Of a DNA stretch of 26,164 bases, positions 1 through 6,915 are shown in pieces. Positions within the stretch are counted from its first letter, which is position 1. Each line of letters begins with the position of its first letter. A program made the translations under genes and the position numbers. Location: the NCBI GenBank assembly GCA_041484195.1, contig JBGPHC010000043.1:1-26164 (forward strand), written 5' to 3'. The notes beneath the pieces are model-generated. The model did not search any database. It had not been told where the DNA came from and saw nothing but the letters and a program-made list of their open reading frames with translations. This DNA is from PSRI01 sp041484195. GTDB taxonomy: Bacteria; Bacteroidota; Bacteroidia; Chitinophagales; Chitinophagaceae.

Positions 1-135
1 AATATTGCAGATATTGAATGTATCGCTATTAGACAAAACGCTAATGAGTCAACTATTCGAAAATTGTTTATCCCAAGATATCAAAGAGCAAAATGTTATT
101 CAATTGAAAATCAACTTAATTTAACCGGACACTAA
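1..135 (+). CDS. 3' end of an unknown gene (partial, very AT-rich)
   Basis: Frame 1 is open from the first base of the window to a TAA at 133-135, giving 44 residues that end in NQLNLTGH. There is no in-frame ATG, so any start lies outside the window. The stretch is about 29% G+C by my count, clearly lower than the genes that follow. I do not recognise the family. The composition suggests either acquired DNA or a non-coding stretch that happens to be open. It ends 12 bases before the next start, which fits a gene tail but does not prove it. Confidence 0.4.
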   Translation, partial: NIADIECIAIRQNANESTIRKLFIPRYQRAKCYSIENQLNLTGH

Positions 136-147
136 TGATATCATATC

Positions 148-1008
148 ATGAATAAAAGAATCACATTCCTGCTGCTAGCCTTTGCAGTTTTTACTGCTGA
201 AGAACCTGCTTTCGCGCAAAAAGGCAAGCCTTTATATACAGCGCCCCTGGGCGTGCAGGCCTTTACTTTTCGAAAGAGTTTTCCTAACGATGTGGCCAAG
301 ACGCTGGACACTATTAAAATGATGGGCTTCACTGAGATTGAAGGCGGCGGGAATCGCATGCCGCCCGAAGAATTCAGGAAATTGTGCGAAGAAAGAGGTA
401 TCAGCATTCCTTCCACTGGCGCCGGATATGAACAGTTGGCAAGAGCTCCCGACTCGGTTGCATACAGGGCCAAGGCTTTGGGAGCTAAGTATGTGATGTG
501 TTCCTGGATCCCACATGAGAAGGGGGTGCTGACTCTCGAAAATGCACAAAAGGCGGTGGAGGATTTTAACAGGGCAGGAAAGGTATTGAGTGAAAATGGC
601 CTGATCTTTTGCTATCATGCGCATGGTTATGAATTCCAGCCTTATGAGGATGGGACATTGTTGGACTATATATTCAAGAACACCGATCCAAAATATGTGT
701 CATTTGAAATGGATATTTTCTGGATGCAGTTTGGTGGCGGGAACCCCGTTGAGCTATTGAAAAAATATGGCAACCGATGGAAGCTGATGCATTTGAAAGA
801 TATGAGAAAGGGCGTGCAGAAAGACCTTACAGGTCTCACATCGCCCGAAAATGATGTGCCACTGGGCACCGGAGAAATTGATATTCCCGGAATTCTGAAA
901 GAAGCCAAAAGAATCGGGATCAAACATTATTTTATAGAAGACGAAAGCAATAACGTGATAGGGCAGGTGCCCCAGAGTATCAAGTACCTGAAAAGTTTGA
1001 AAGAATAA
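148..1008 (+). CDS. secreted sugar phosphate isomerase/epimerase (AP endonuclease 2-like TIM barrel)
   Basis: This is a 286-residue protein with an N-terminal signal peptide (hydrophobic residues 5-16, likely cleavage after AFA at 21-23), so it acts in the periplasm. The rest matches the xylose-isomerase-like TIM barrel family common in Bacteroidota sugar clusters. The ESP-type metal-site pattern is visible: E65 in TEIEGGG, E187 and D189 in FEMDIFW, H215 in MHLKDM, and E264 in YFIEDE. Family members isomerise, epimerise or dehydrate sugars and keto-sugars with a divalent metal; the substrate here cannot be read from the sequence. It converges on a sugar-acid-type MFS transporter, which suggests a role in carbohydrate use. 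Full length for the family. Confidence 0.85.
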   Translation: MNKRITFLLLAFAVFTAEEPAFAQKGKPLYTAPLGVQAFTFRKSFPNDVAKTLDTIKMMGFTEIEGGGNRMPPEEFRKLCEERGISIPSTGAGYEQLARAPDSVAYRAKALGAKYVMCSWIPHEKGVLTLENAQKAVEDFNRAGKVLSENGLIFCYHAHGYEFQPYEDGTLLDYIFKNTDPKYVSFEMDIFWMQFGGGNPVELLKKYGNRWKLMHLKDMRKGVQKDLTGLTSPENDVPLGTGEIDIPGILKEAKRIGIKHYFIEDESNNVIGQVPQSIKYLKSLKE

Positions 1009-1035
1009 GAATTTGTCTCAGGATATTAATTTCAG

Positions 1036-1056
1036 GAAATCAGGCAGGCTGATTTC
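1036..1056. terminator. probable shared terminator between convergent genes
   Basis: A perfect 8-bp stem, GAAATCAG and CTGATTTC, encloses a GCAGG loop. It lies exactly between the stop of the isomerase (1008) and the stop of the MFS gene (1058). The flanking T tracts are weak on both strands, so efficiency is uncertain. Confidence 0.5.
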
Positions 1057-1057
1057 T

Positions 1058-2353
1058 TCATTTCATAAGAGGGGATAAATTATTATGTAGCTGTTGCCGC
1101 TCTTTTGATTTTCCGTTCTCTTTCAGCGCTATGATGGCGATGATAGCTGAGAATAAGAGGGAACCAGCCATGAAAATATAGGAAGCATCGAATCCCCCGG
1201 TAGTTCCGTTCAAATATCCGACAAGAAAAGAGCCCGCGAATGATCCCAGTGCACCAAAACTATTGATCAGGGCGATGGCGCCGCCCGCAACGTTTGATGG
1301 CAAAAGCTCAGTTATGGTGGCAAAGAATGGTCCGTAGGGTATATACATTGCCATGCCGGCAATGCTTAATAGCGCAAAGGAGAGCCAGAAATTATTCTTG
1401 TCGATCAGGTAGGAACAATAAAAGCAAATGGCCCCTATCAAAAGGAATGGCCATACGAAGATTTTCCTTTTTAGAGTTTTGTCTGAAAAGAAAGATACGG
1501 TTATCATCCCGACGATGGCAAGTAAATAAGGAAATGCAGACAACCATCCCGTTTCTACAATGCCGATCTCAGGGGCGGCATTAATAATGGAAGGCAGCCA
1601 GATTACAAATCCATACACGCCGACACTCCATAGTGCATAGAGGAGGCAGAGCAATATGACGGCCCTGGATTTGAAAGCCGCCAGATAATTCTTAACCGGT
1701 TTGATGGTTTCCTGTTCATTTTTCAATGCGGCTTCCAGGGCTTCTTTATCGTCCTGGTTCAACCAACGCGCGTCCTTCGGTTTGTCATCCACAAGCCTCC
1801 TCCAGATGAATGCCCATAATATGGCTGGAATTCCTTCCCAGATAAACATCCATCTCCAACCCAGCGCATTTATCAAGTATCCCGAGAGGACAGACATCCA
1901 GAGTATGGTCACAGGATTTCCGAATATTAATAAAGTATTGGCTCTTGAACGTTCCGTCCTGGTAAACCACCGGCTCAATAGGAGCAGCATGGAAGGGAAT
2001 ACGGCACTTTCCACTACGCCGAGCATGAAGCGGATTAGGGCTAATATTTTTATGTTGCTGACGAGGCCTGTTGCCATTGCGAACAGGCCCCAGAAGATCA
2101 GTGACCAGAAAATTAATTTTCTGGCGCTTTTTTTAGAAGCATAATAAACGCCAGGAATCTGGAAGAAGAAATATCCAAGAAAGAAGAGGGAACCTAATAA
2201 AGAGGAGATGGCTGCTGTAATATGCAGGTCTTCGGCCATGCCGCCCGCCGCTCCGAATCCGATATTTGCACGGTCCAGGTATGCAAGACTGTAAGTAATA
2301 AAGACCACCGGAATAATACGGCGCCATCGTGATTGAGCGAGGGATTTGTTCAT
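1058..2353 (-). CDS. MFS transporter, anion:cation symporter (ACS) family
   Basis: The 431-residue protein has about 12 hydrophobic membrane segments, as expected for the major facilitator superfamily. The first helix is followed by YLDRANIGFG (about residues 25-34), the signature of the ACS group that imports hexuronates, galactonate, glucarate and related organic anions with protons. A central charged loop (around residues 190-220, rich in Lys, Asp and Glu) separates the two six-helix halves. The protein is full length with an ATG start. Its convergence with a secreted sugar isomerase suggests that both serve uptake and processing of a sugar acid or sugar derivative, but the substrate is not fixed by the sequence. 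Confidence 0.85.
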   Translation of the reverse strand: MNKSLAQSRWRRIIPVVFITYSLAYLDRANIGFGAAGGMAEDLHITAAISSLLGSLFFLGYFFFQIPGVYYASKKSARKLIFWSLIFWGLFAMATGLVSNIKILALIRFMLGVVESAVFPSMLLLLSRWFTRTERSRANTLLIFGNPVTILWMSVLSGYLINALGWRWMFIWEGIPAILWAFIWRRLVDDKPKDARWLNQDDKEALEAALKNEQETIKPVKNYLAAFKSRAVILLCLLYALWSVGVYGFVIWLPSIINAAPEIGIVETGWLSAFPYLLAIVGMITVSFFSDKTLKRKIFVWPFLLIGAICFYCSYLIDKNNFWLSFALLSIAGMAMYIPYGPFFATITELLPSNVAGGAIALINSFGALGSFAGSFLVGYLNGTTGGFDASYIFMAGSLLFSAIIAIIALKENGKSKERQQLHNNLSPLMK

Positions 2354-3330
2354 GGGCTGTGAGGCTAAATTTATCGTTTTTTTCCAAGTTGTACGGCAGA
2401 TTTGTTGAAAGGGAATATGGTTTCATTAGGAACAGTGAGATGGGAAGGTGATGTGAATCTTCCGGAACAGGAATGATGCAATGTTTAAAAAGGTTAAGGG
2501 AATCAGGTAAGATGTCGATGAGATTAGAGAGTAGTAAGATTAGTCGCATTCTGCATTTTCCGCTTGAGATGAACGCATATTTACTCAATAAAGACTTGGA
2601 TTTTTATTTGAATCTGATCGGCATTTTCTTTTAGGAATATTGGGATTAATCTTTTTGGTTAAACAAACCCGGATCAGCATCCGGAGCAGGATCATTTACG
2701 GAAGTTCATGCATGGATTTGAAAGGCCATTGTCTAATGGTCGTGATCTTAGGTTCAGAAAGGGGCGGTCCAGTGGCAGAAGAAAATTCCCAGGAATAGAC
2801 GTAGTGATCATAAATCTGAATGGATGGCTGAGAGGGATTCATCATCACTGTTCCATCAGGTTTGCAGGTGGCTATTTGGATGAATTCTTCTTTAGGTTTA
2901 ACAGAAGAAAAACCTTACTTAGTATCTGGCACCAGCTCATTGAGCAATTCATGTCAAGCCCACCGTACTTCTATATTGCCAATGCGGCCTAAATGGGTAA
3001 TCCTGATATGAGGCCGTGGGCGAGAAAGCAGGTAACCATCCCCAATCCACCCCAAATAACATCCCGGCCCCAACCTTTATAACCTTTGTACAGTATAGTA
3101 AGAAATGCTTGAAAATGAGGCCTAAATTGATTAACTTTATAAATATGGTTGAGCTTCTATGAGCCAACATAACTGATTCAGAGAATTCTGCTATTACTCC
3201 AGTTAATATGACTGCTGCCCTAACCCCTGGCTGAAGATGAACAGGTCTTGCAAAGAGTAATCTGGCCCATGCCTGCAAAGCTGCAGGAATACCCGGTACT
3301 CATTTTTTTAACCCATGGTAAAGAATCGGT
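2354..3330. other. gene-poor stretch, possible decayed coding sequence on the minus strand
   Basis: No intact gene can be supported in these 977 bases. On the minus strand, 2992-3156 is open for 55 codons and ends with a hydrophobic tail (MVTCFLAHGLISGLPI, stop at 2989-2991). A separate minus frame, 2696-2953, reads like protein (for example KPKEEFIQIATCKPDGTVMM) with one internal TAA at 2915-2917. Neither has a convincing start. They could be remnants of one or two inactivated genes or chance open frames. The 94-codon plus-strand frame at 2708-2992 does not look like a protein. Confidence 0.3.
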
Positions 3331-3489
3331 ATGATGAAAAATAAATTGATATATTGGATACCACTGGTTGGTATATTGGTCACCCTTCTCAATTATGAAG
3401 AGGATAATGGCATGAGTATGGGCTGGATGTATTACCAGGCGCTTATGCTCTTGGGTTTTATAGCCACGATGACCCTTGTAATGATATAA
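3331..3489 (+). CDS. small two-helix membrane protein of unknown function
   Basis: A 52-residue frame starts with a double ATG at 3331. It has two hydrophobic segments (about residues 6-20 and 36-52) joined by a short acidic loop, NYEEDNG. The layout (Lys near the N-terminus, hydrophobic helix, polar loop, second helix) is typical of small inner-membrane proteins. I do not recognise the family and no clear ribosome binding site is seen, so it could also be a chance frame. It lies 80 bases upstream of the hydrolase lipoprotein gene on the same strand and may share its transcript. Confidence 0.45.
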   Translation: MMKNKLIYWIPLVGILVTLLNYEEDNGMSMGWMYYQALMLLGFIATMTLVMI

Positions 3490-3569
3490 AACCAATCCGG
3501 TTGACTCCGAAACTTCTATTGCATTCAGGTTCCTTCCCTTGTTGTATCTATTCTGCAATTTGAACAACC

Positions 3570-4886
3570 ATGAGAAAGTTTTACCCAGGACTACTGTCTG
3601 TCATGATTGGAATATTTCTGCTCCAATCCTGCGAAACAAATAAGAAAGCAAGTTCGGGCAATAGCCAATTCATAACCGGGGATGCCCTGCCCGATGCACC
3701 TGAATTAGCCGCGAGGGGTGAATTTCATGTGGGAGTTCGCACTTTGGATTTTGTAAACAAAAGGCAAATAGACATACTTAATTCCCAAAACGGCAATGAT
3801 CCTCTGTATGACCGGCCGCTCAAAGTTGAAGTCTGGTATCCGGCCCTTGTGCCCTCCGGGCAAATTGAGTTGGCAACATACGAAGACGAGTTGGGCGTAA
3901 AAAATGATTCTACGAGACCATTGATCCCCTTCAGGTTTGAAGGGAGAGCATTGCGAAATGCGCCACCCGATTTGAGGCAGTCTCCATTTCCATTGGTGAT
4001 TGTGTCGCATGGCTATCCTGGCTCAAGGGTACTGCTATCCTATCTCACAGAGAACCTGGCATCCAAGGGATATGTTGTAGCTGCGATTGATCATACTGAA
4101 TCCACACACGGGGATGCGGCAGGTTTTCAAAGTGTATTGCTGAATCGCTCCAAGGATATTTTGTTTGTGTTGAACAGGATCGCAGAGGAAACCGGGGCTG
4201 GCAGCGAAAGTTTTTTAGCCGGATTGGTGGATGCCGACAATACTGGTCTCATTGGATATTCAATGGGAGGCTATGGCGTGCTCAATGTAGCAGGGGCCGG
4301 TTATAGTGAGAAATTAGCGGAAGTTTTTGCCACTATGACCAGGGGATCCAAAGCCATTGAGATACTCACAACTAATAATGCTGTGTATAAAACTGCTCAT
4401 GATCCCCGCATAAAAGCGGTAGTGGCTTTTGCCCCTTGGGGTATGCAAAGAGCTGTCTGGGATACAGCTGGCTTAAAAGGTTTGAAGCCGCCTCTCTTTT
4501 TAGTGGCAGGTAGTTTGGATGATGTTTCAGGTTATGAAGATGGTACCAAAGCCATATATGTGGGGACAACTAATGCCGACCGTTACCTGCTGACTTATGA
4601 AAATGCGAGGCATAATATCGCCCCGAATCCTCCTCCACCCGAGTCGTTGAAACCCGGACTTCCTATTGCTGATTATTATCATTACGCGGAGCCCGCCTGG
4701 GATGAGCGCCGGATCAATAATATCAATCAACATTTTGTAACCGCTTTTTTGGGTATATACCTGAAAAAAAAGGATTTCGGAAAATATTTGGTGCTCAGTG
4801 AAAAGTCAAATACTAAAACCTGGACCGGATTCAAGCCACGGACATCCGTTGGGTTGGAACTCTTGCATTCACCTGCCGGGAAATGA
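3570..4886 (+). CDS. alpha/beta hydrolase lipoprotein (dienelactone hydrolase / PAF acetylhydrolase-like)
   Basis: A 438-residue protein with a lipoprotein signal peptide; the lipobox LQSC puts the lipidated Cys at residue 21, so it is anchored in the cell envelope. The alpha/beta hydrolase fold is shown by the oxyanion region VIVSHGYPGSR, the nucleophile elbow GYSMGG with Ser231, a likely acid in VAGSLDD, and the catalytic His in ENARHN. The long N-terminal segment with VEVWYPA is typical of the PAF-acetylhydrolase/dienelactone hydrolase branch, which cleaves esters or lactones. The substrate is unknown. There is no close enzymatic neighbour; the gene is followed by about 275 bases with no gene. 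Confidence 0.8.
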   Translation: MRKFYPGLLSVMIGIFLLQSCETNKKASSGNSQFITGDALPDAPELAARGEFHVGVRTLDFVNKRQIDILNSQNGNDPLYDRPLKVEVWYPALVPSGQIELATYEDELGVKNDSTRPLIPFRFEGRALRNAPPDLRQSPFPLVIVSHGYPGSRVLLSYLTENLASKGYVVAAIDHTESTHGDAAGFQSVLLNRSKDILFVLNRIAEETGAGSESFLAGLVDADNTGLIGYSMGGYGVLNVAGAGYSEKLAEVFATMTRGSKAIEILTTNNAVYKTAHDPRIKAVVAFAPWGMQRAVWDTAGLKGLKPPLFLVAGSLDDVSGYEDGTKAIYVGTTNADRYLLTYENARHNIAPNPPPPESLKPGLPIADYYHYAEPAWDERRINNINQHFVTAFLGIYLKKKDFGKYLVLSEKSNTKTWTGFKPRTSVGLELLHSPAGK

Positions 4887-5131
4887 GAATATCCGGATAT
4901 AACCAGTAAGGATTGTAGAAAATTTGACACTGAAATATTTTCCGCTTTTGTCCCTGGGTCAACAGGCATTTTTTCAAATGACTCGGTTTTTTCTCCTGGC
5001 CTGAACCCCGATTCAGGGTATAGTGCTGGTATCGCGCACAAAAGGAGATTGACCATTTTGCCTGAGATTGGTTGAGTTAAATATTCACAGAACCTTCACT
5101 TGGTTGCTTCAGATTTGATTCGATTAGGTGG

Positions 5132-5139
5132 TACTTTTG
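5132..5139 (+). promoter_or_regulatory. possible Bacteroidota -7 box (TACTTTTG) upstream of the AraC-type gene
   Basis: TACTTTTG matches the TAnnTTTG -7 consensus known for Bacteroidota and lies 22 bases before the ATG at 5162. The nearest TTTG (5114-5117) is closer than the usual spacing for a -33 box, so this is a weak call. Confidence 0.3.
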
Positions 5140-5161
5140 TTGATTCCATAATATTGTAGAA

Positions 5162-5737
5162 ATGCCTGAAAAATATAGAAAGCTTTTGGTTAAGAATATG
5201 GTTTGCCAAAGATGTATCATGACCGTTGATCAAATTCTGACCAGGCTTGACATTCCATACAGAAAAATATCATTGGGCGAAATTGAACTTTCCAGGAAAT
5301 TAACTCCTGAAGAATCGAAGAAACTCGAAGCGGAATTGAATAAAACAGGTTTTGAATTAATTGAATCCAGGATCCATAAAATTGTTGAAGACATAAAGCT
5401 GGCAATCCTGGAATACGTCAACCTGGGCATGGAAAGTCAGGAATTGAAGCTTTCCTCTTTTATCATAAAGAAAATCCCAAATGATTACAGCTACCTCAGC
5501 GACCTTTTTTCCTCCATTGAAGGAAAGACTATTGAACAGTTCTTCATTTTACAAAGAATAGAAAAGGTGAAAGAATTCCTGGTGTATGATCAACTATCCC
5601 TGACTGAAATAGCCTATCAAACCGGATTCAGCAGTATCCATCACTTATCCGCTCAGTTCAAGAAGATTACCGGTCTCACTCCTTCTCATTTCAAGAAGAT
5701 CGGAGCGGAAAAACGCAAATCGCTTGACAGGATTTGA
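5162..5737 (+). CDS. AraC-family transcriptional regulator with HMA-like N-terminal domain
   Basis: The 191-residue protein joins two parts. Residues 1-70 resemble a heavy-metal-associated (HMA) ferredoxin-like fold, with the motif NMVCQRC giving Cys15 and Cys18 at the usual metal-binding loop. Residues about 100-185 are an AraC-type DNA-binding domain; the second helix-turn-helix is visible as LTEIAYQTGFSSIHHLSAQF followed by KKITGLTPSHFKK. Regulators of this build are known in Bacteroidota next to metal-handling genes. The sequence suggests a metal- or redox-responsive regulator; the metal is not known. The gene 105 bases downstream encodes a Cys-rich peptide, an attractive target. The protein is shorter than classical AraC because it lacks the sugar-binding cupin. 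Confidence 0.8.
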   Translation: MPEKYRKLLVKNMVCQRCIMTVDQILTRLDIPYRKISLGEIELSRKLTPEESKKLEAELNKTGFELIESRIHKIVEDIKLAILEYVNLGMESQELKLSSFIIKKIPNDYSYLSDLFSSIEGKTIEQFFILQRIEKVKEFLVYDQLSLTEIAYQTGFSSIHHLSAQFKKITGLTPSHFKKIGAEKRKSLDRI

Positions 5738-5796
5738 TCCAAAAAATATATAAAATATTCCCTCAATTGCATAAGGCCTGAACCATTCGCTGCCCG

Positions 5797-5804
5797 TAGT
5801 TTTG
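5797..5804 (+). promoter_or_regulatory. possible -7 box (TAGTTTTG) for the Cys-rich peptide gene
   Basis: TAGTTTTG fits TAnnTTTG and lies 37 bases before the ATG at 5842, which would give a leader of about 30 bases. No good TTTG is seen at the usual -33 distance. If real, the peptide gene can be transcribed separately from the regulator. Confidence 0.3.
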
Positions 5805-5841
5805 TGTGGTCAATTATTCAATAATAAAAAAATACAAGATC

Positions 5842-5943
5842 ATGGGCTTCACTATTCGAGCAAAGAATTACAACGCAAAATGCACCTGCAATATTTGTTT
5901 GTGCGGGGAAAATTGCACCTGCGGTACAACTGGCAGCAGGTAA
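5842..5943 (+). CDS. 33-residue Cys-rich metallothionein-like peptide
   Basis: A short frame from ATG 5842 to TAA 5941-5943. It has a basic N-terminus (residues 1-13) and then a compact block CTCNICLCGENCTC, with Cys at 14, 16, 19, 21, 25 and 27, followed by a Gly/Thr/Ser tail. CxC and CxxC spacing without His or a signal peptide is the hallmark of small metallothioneins that bind Cu(I), Zn(II) or Cd(II) in the cytoplasm. The gene is followed at once by a strong terminator, and it lies downstream of an AraC regulator with an HMA-like CxxC domain, so a metal-buffering role is plausible. No maturation enzymes are nearby, which argues against a modified (RiPP) peptide. It is too short for most gene finders. 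Confidence 0.65.
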   Translation: MGFTIRAKNYNAKCTCNICLCGENCTCGTTGSR

Positions 5944-5947
5944 TTTT

Positions 5948-5975
5948 AAGGAGAGGCCTGGGGCCTCTTTTTTTT
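5948..5975. terminator. strong intrinsic terminator after the Cys-rich peptide
   Basis: The perfect 7-bp stem AGAGGCC/GGCCTCT with a TGG loop (5952-5968) is followed by eight T on the plus strand. It starts a few bases after the peptide stop. On the minus strand it lies 17 bases past the stop of the 307-residue gene, so it may also act there, though that side has a poorer T tract. Confidence 0.85.
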
Positions 5976-5991
5976 AATCTTATGAATATAC

Positions 5992-6915
5992 TTACATTGG
6001 CGGCTGACTGCTTCCATCCATGAAGTGATCGCCTAATTTTTTTATTTTGATAATTTGTCCAACGAGGTAAATCAGGGTGCCCCAAACTCCGATGCCGATA
6101 GAGTAAGCCATTAAGAGCAACCAGATGGGCGTTTTAAAACGGGTGGACCATAAAGTTCTCTGAGCAAAAAAATTATTGTCTGGTTTAGTCGCAATACCCC
6201 AGGGCACAGATTTTTCAATGCTAAGGTTGCCAAGTTCATCATTGTCTTCTACCCTGGCCGAAAGGATAAGGTTGCCCTGCTGATCTCCGGGAAGCCCTGC
6301 CTTCTTAAATTCGGCGGTCGCAGTCCCGGTGGAATCAGTGGTGTATGATTCCTCGTCTCCAACCTGGAGCAGGCCACCCAAACGTAGTACCGCGATTTTC
6401 ATTTCGACGTCTTTCGCGGGCACCCATTCGCCATTGTTAAGTTTCATTACCCGAACAGTGATGCTTTTCGCGTCTTCGGCTGAAGAGGTATCAATGGCAA
6501 TTTTCGATTTCGTAATTGTGAATTCCGATGAAGTCTCTTCTTCCTTGCTCGTAGCCTCTGCCACTACGATAAAGGTATGGCTCGATGCCCCGTCCCAAAT
6601 GGGTTTTAGACTGACCGGAATGACAGCCTTAGCTTTACCATATTCATCTGTGAGCACCTTGGTAATATGGTTTTCCACCTTGTCGCTGTCCAAAAATATC
6701 TTAAATACCTTGTGTTTCTGAGGTTCGGATTTCTTACCGGTTTTTAGAATGCTTTCGAGCAACAGGTATTGCAGGCTATTGTTACTGTTAAAATAATGCA
6801 GCCTTACTATTTCTTTCTGTTCTACAGAATCCTTTTGAGCCTCGACCCTGATAACAACGGTTATCATCAGTGCAAGAAGGAGGAATAGAAATCTATGAAT
6901 GTTCATCTTTTCCAT
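5992..6915 (-). CDS. membrane-anchored beta-rich protein of the NrfD operon, unknown function
   Basis: A 307-residue protein with an N-terminal signal sequence (hydrophobic residues 8-22, RVEAQ as likely cleavage region), a long extracytoplasmic part, and one C-terminal membrane helix (about residues 264-292, LLLMAYSIGIGVWGTLIYLV) followed by a short basic cytoplasmic tail. The middle part has alternating hydrophobic stretches and a segment (about 160-225, with TDSTGTATAEFKKAGLPGD) typical of Ig-like or transthyretin-like beta sandwiches. There are no haem or cluster Cys motifs. It overlaps the NrfD-type gene by 23 bases, or 14 if translation starts at Met4 (6906), which implies translational coupling and a role as an accessory or structural subunit. 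I do not recognise a named family. Confidence 0.75.
   Translation of the reverse strand: MEKMNIHRFLFLLLALMITVVIRVEAQKDSVEQKEIVRLHYFNSNNSLQYLLLESILKTGKKSEPQKHKVFKIFLDSDKVENHITKVLTDEYGKAKAVIPVSLKPIWDGASSHTFIVVAEATSKEEETSSEFTITKSKIAIDTSSAEDAKSITVRVMKLNNGEWVPAKDVEMKIAVLRLGGLLQVGDEESYTTDSTGTATAEFKKAGLPGDQQGNLILSARVEDNDELGNLSIEKSVPWGIATKPDNNFFAQRTLWSTRFKTPIWLLLMAYSIGIGVWGTLIYLVGQIIKIKKLGDHFMDGSSQPPM

Noticed and set aside
2133..2588. 151-codon minus-strand frame overlapping the 5' part of the MFS gene
   Set aside because: Shadow of the MFS transporter, whose frame has clear membrane and family signatures.
2708..2992. 94-codon plus-strand frame
   Set aside because: Arg/His/Phe-rich composition without protein-like order, no ribosome binding site and a more protein-like reading on the opposite strand.
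5802..6023. 73-codon plus-strand frame over the Cys-rich peptide
   Set aside because: It runs through the terminator hairpin and T-run and is out of frame with the peptide, whose Cys pattern is far more convincing.
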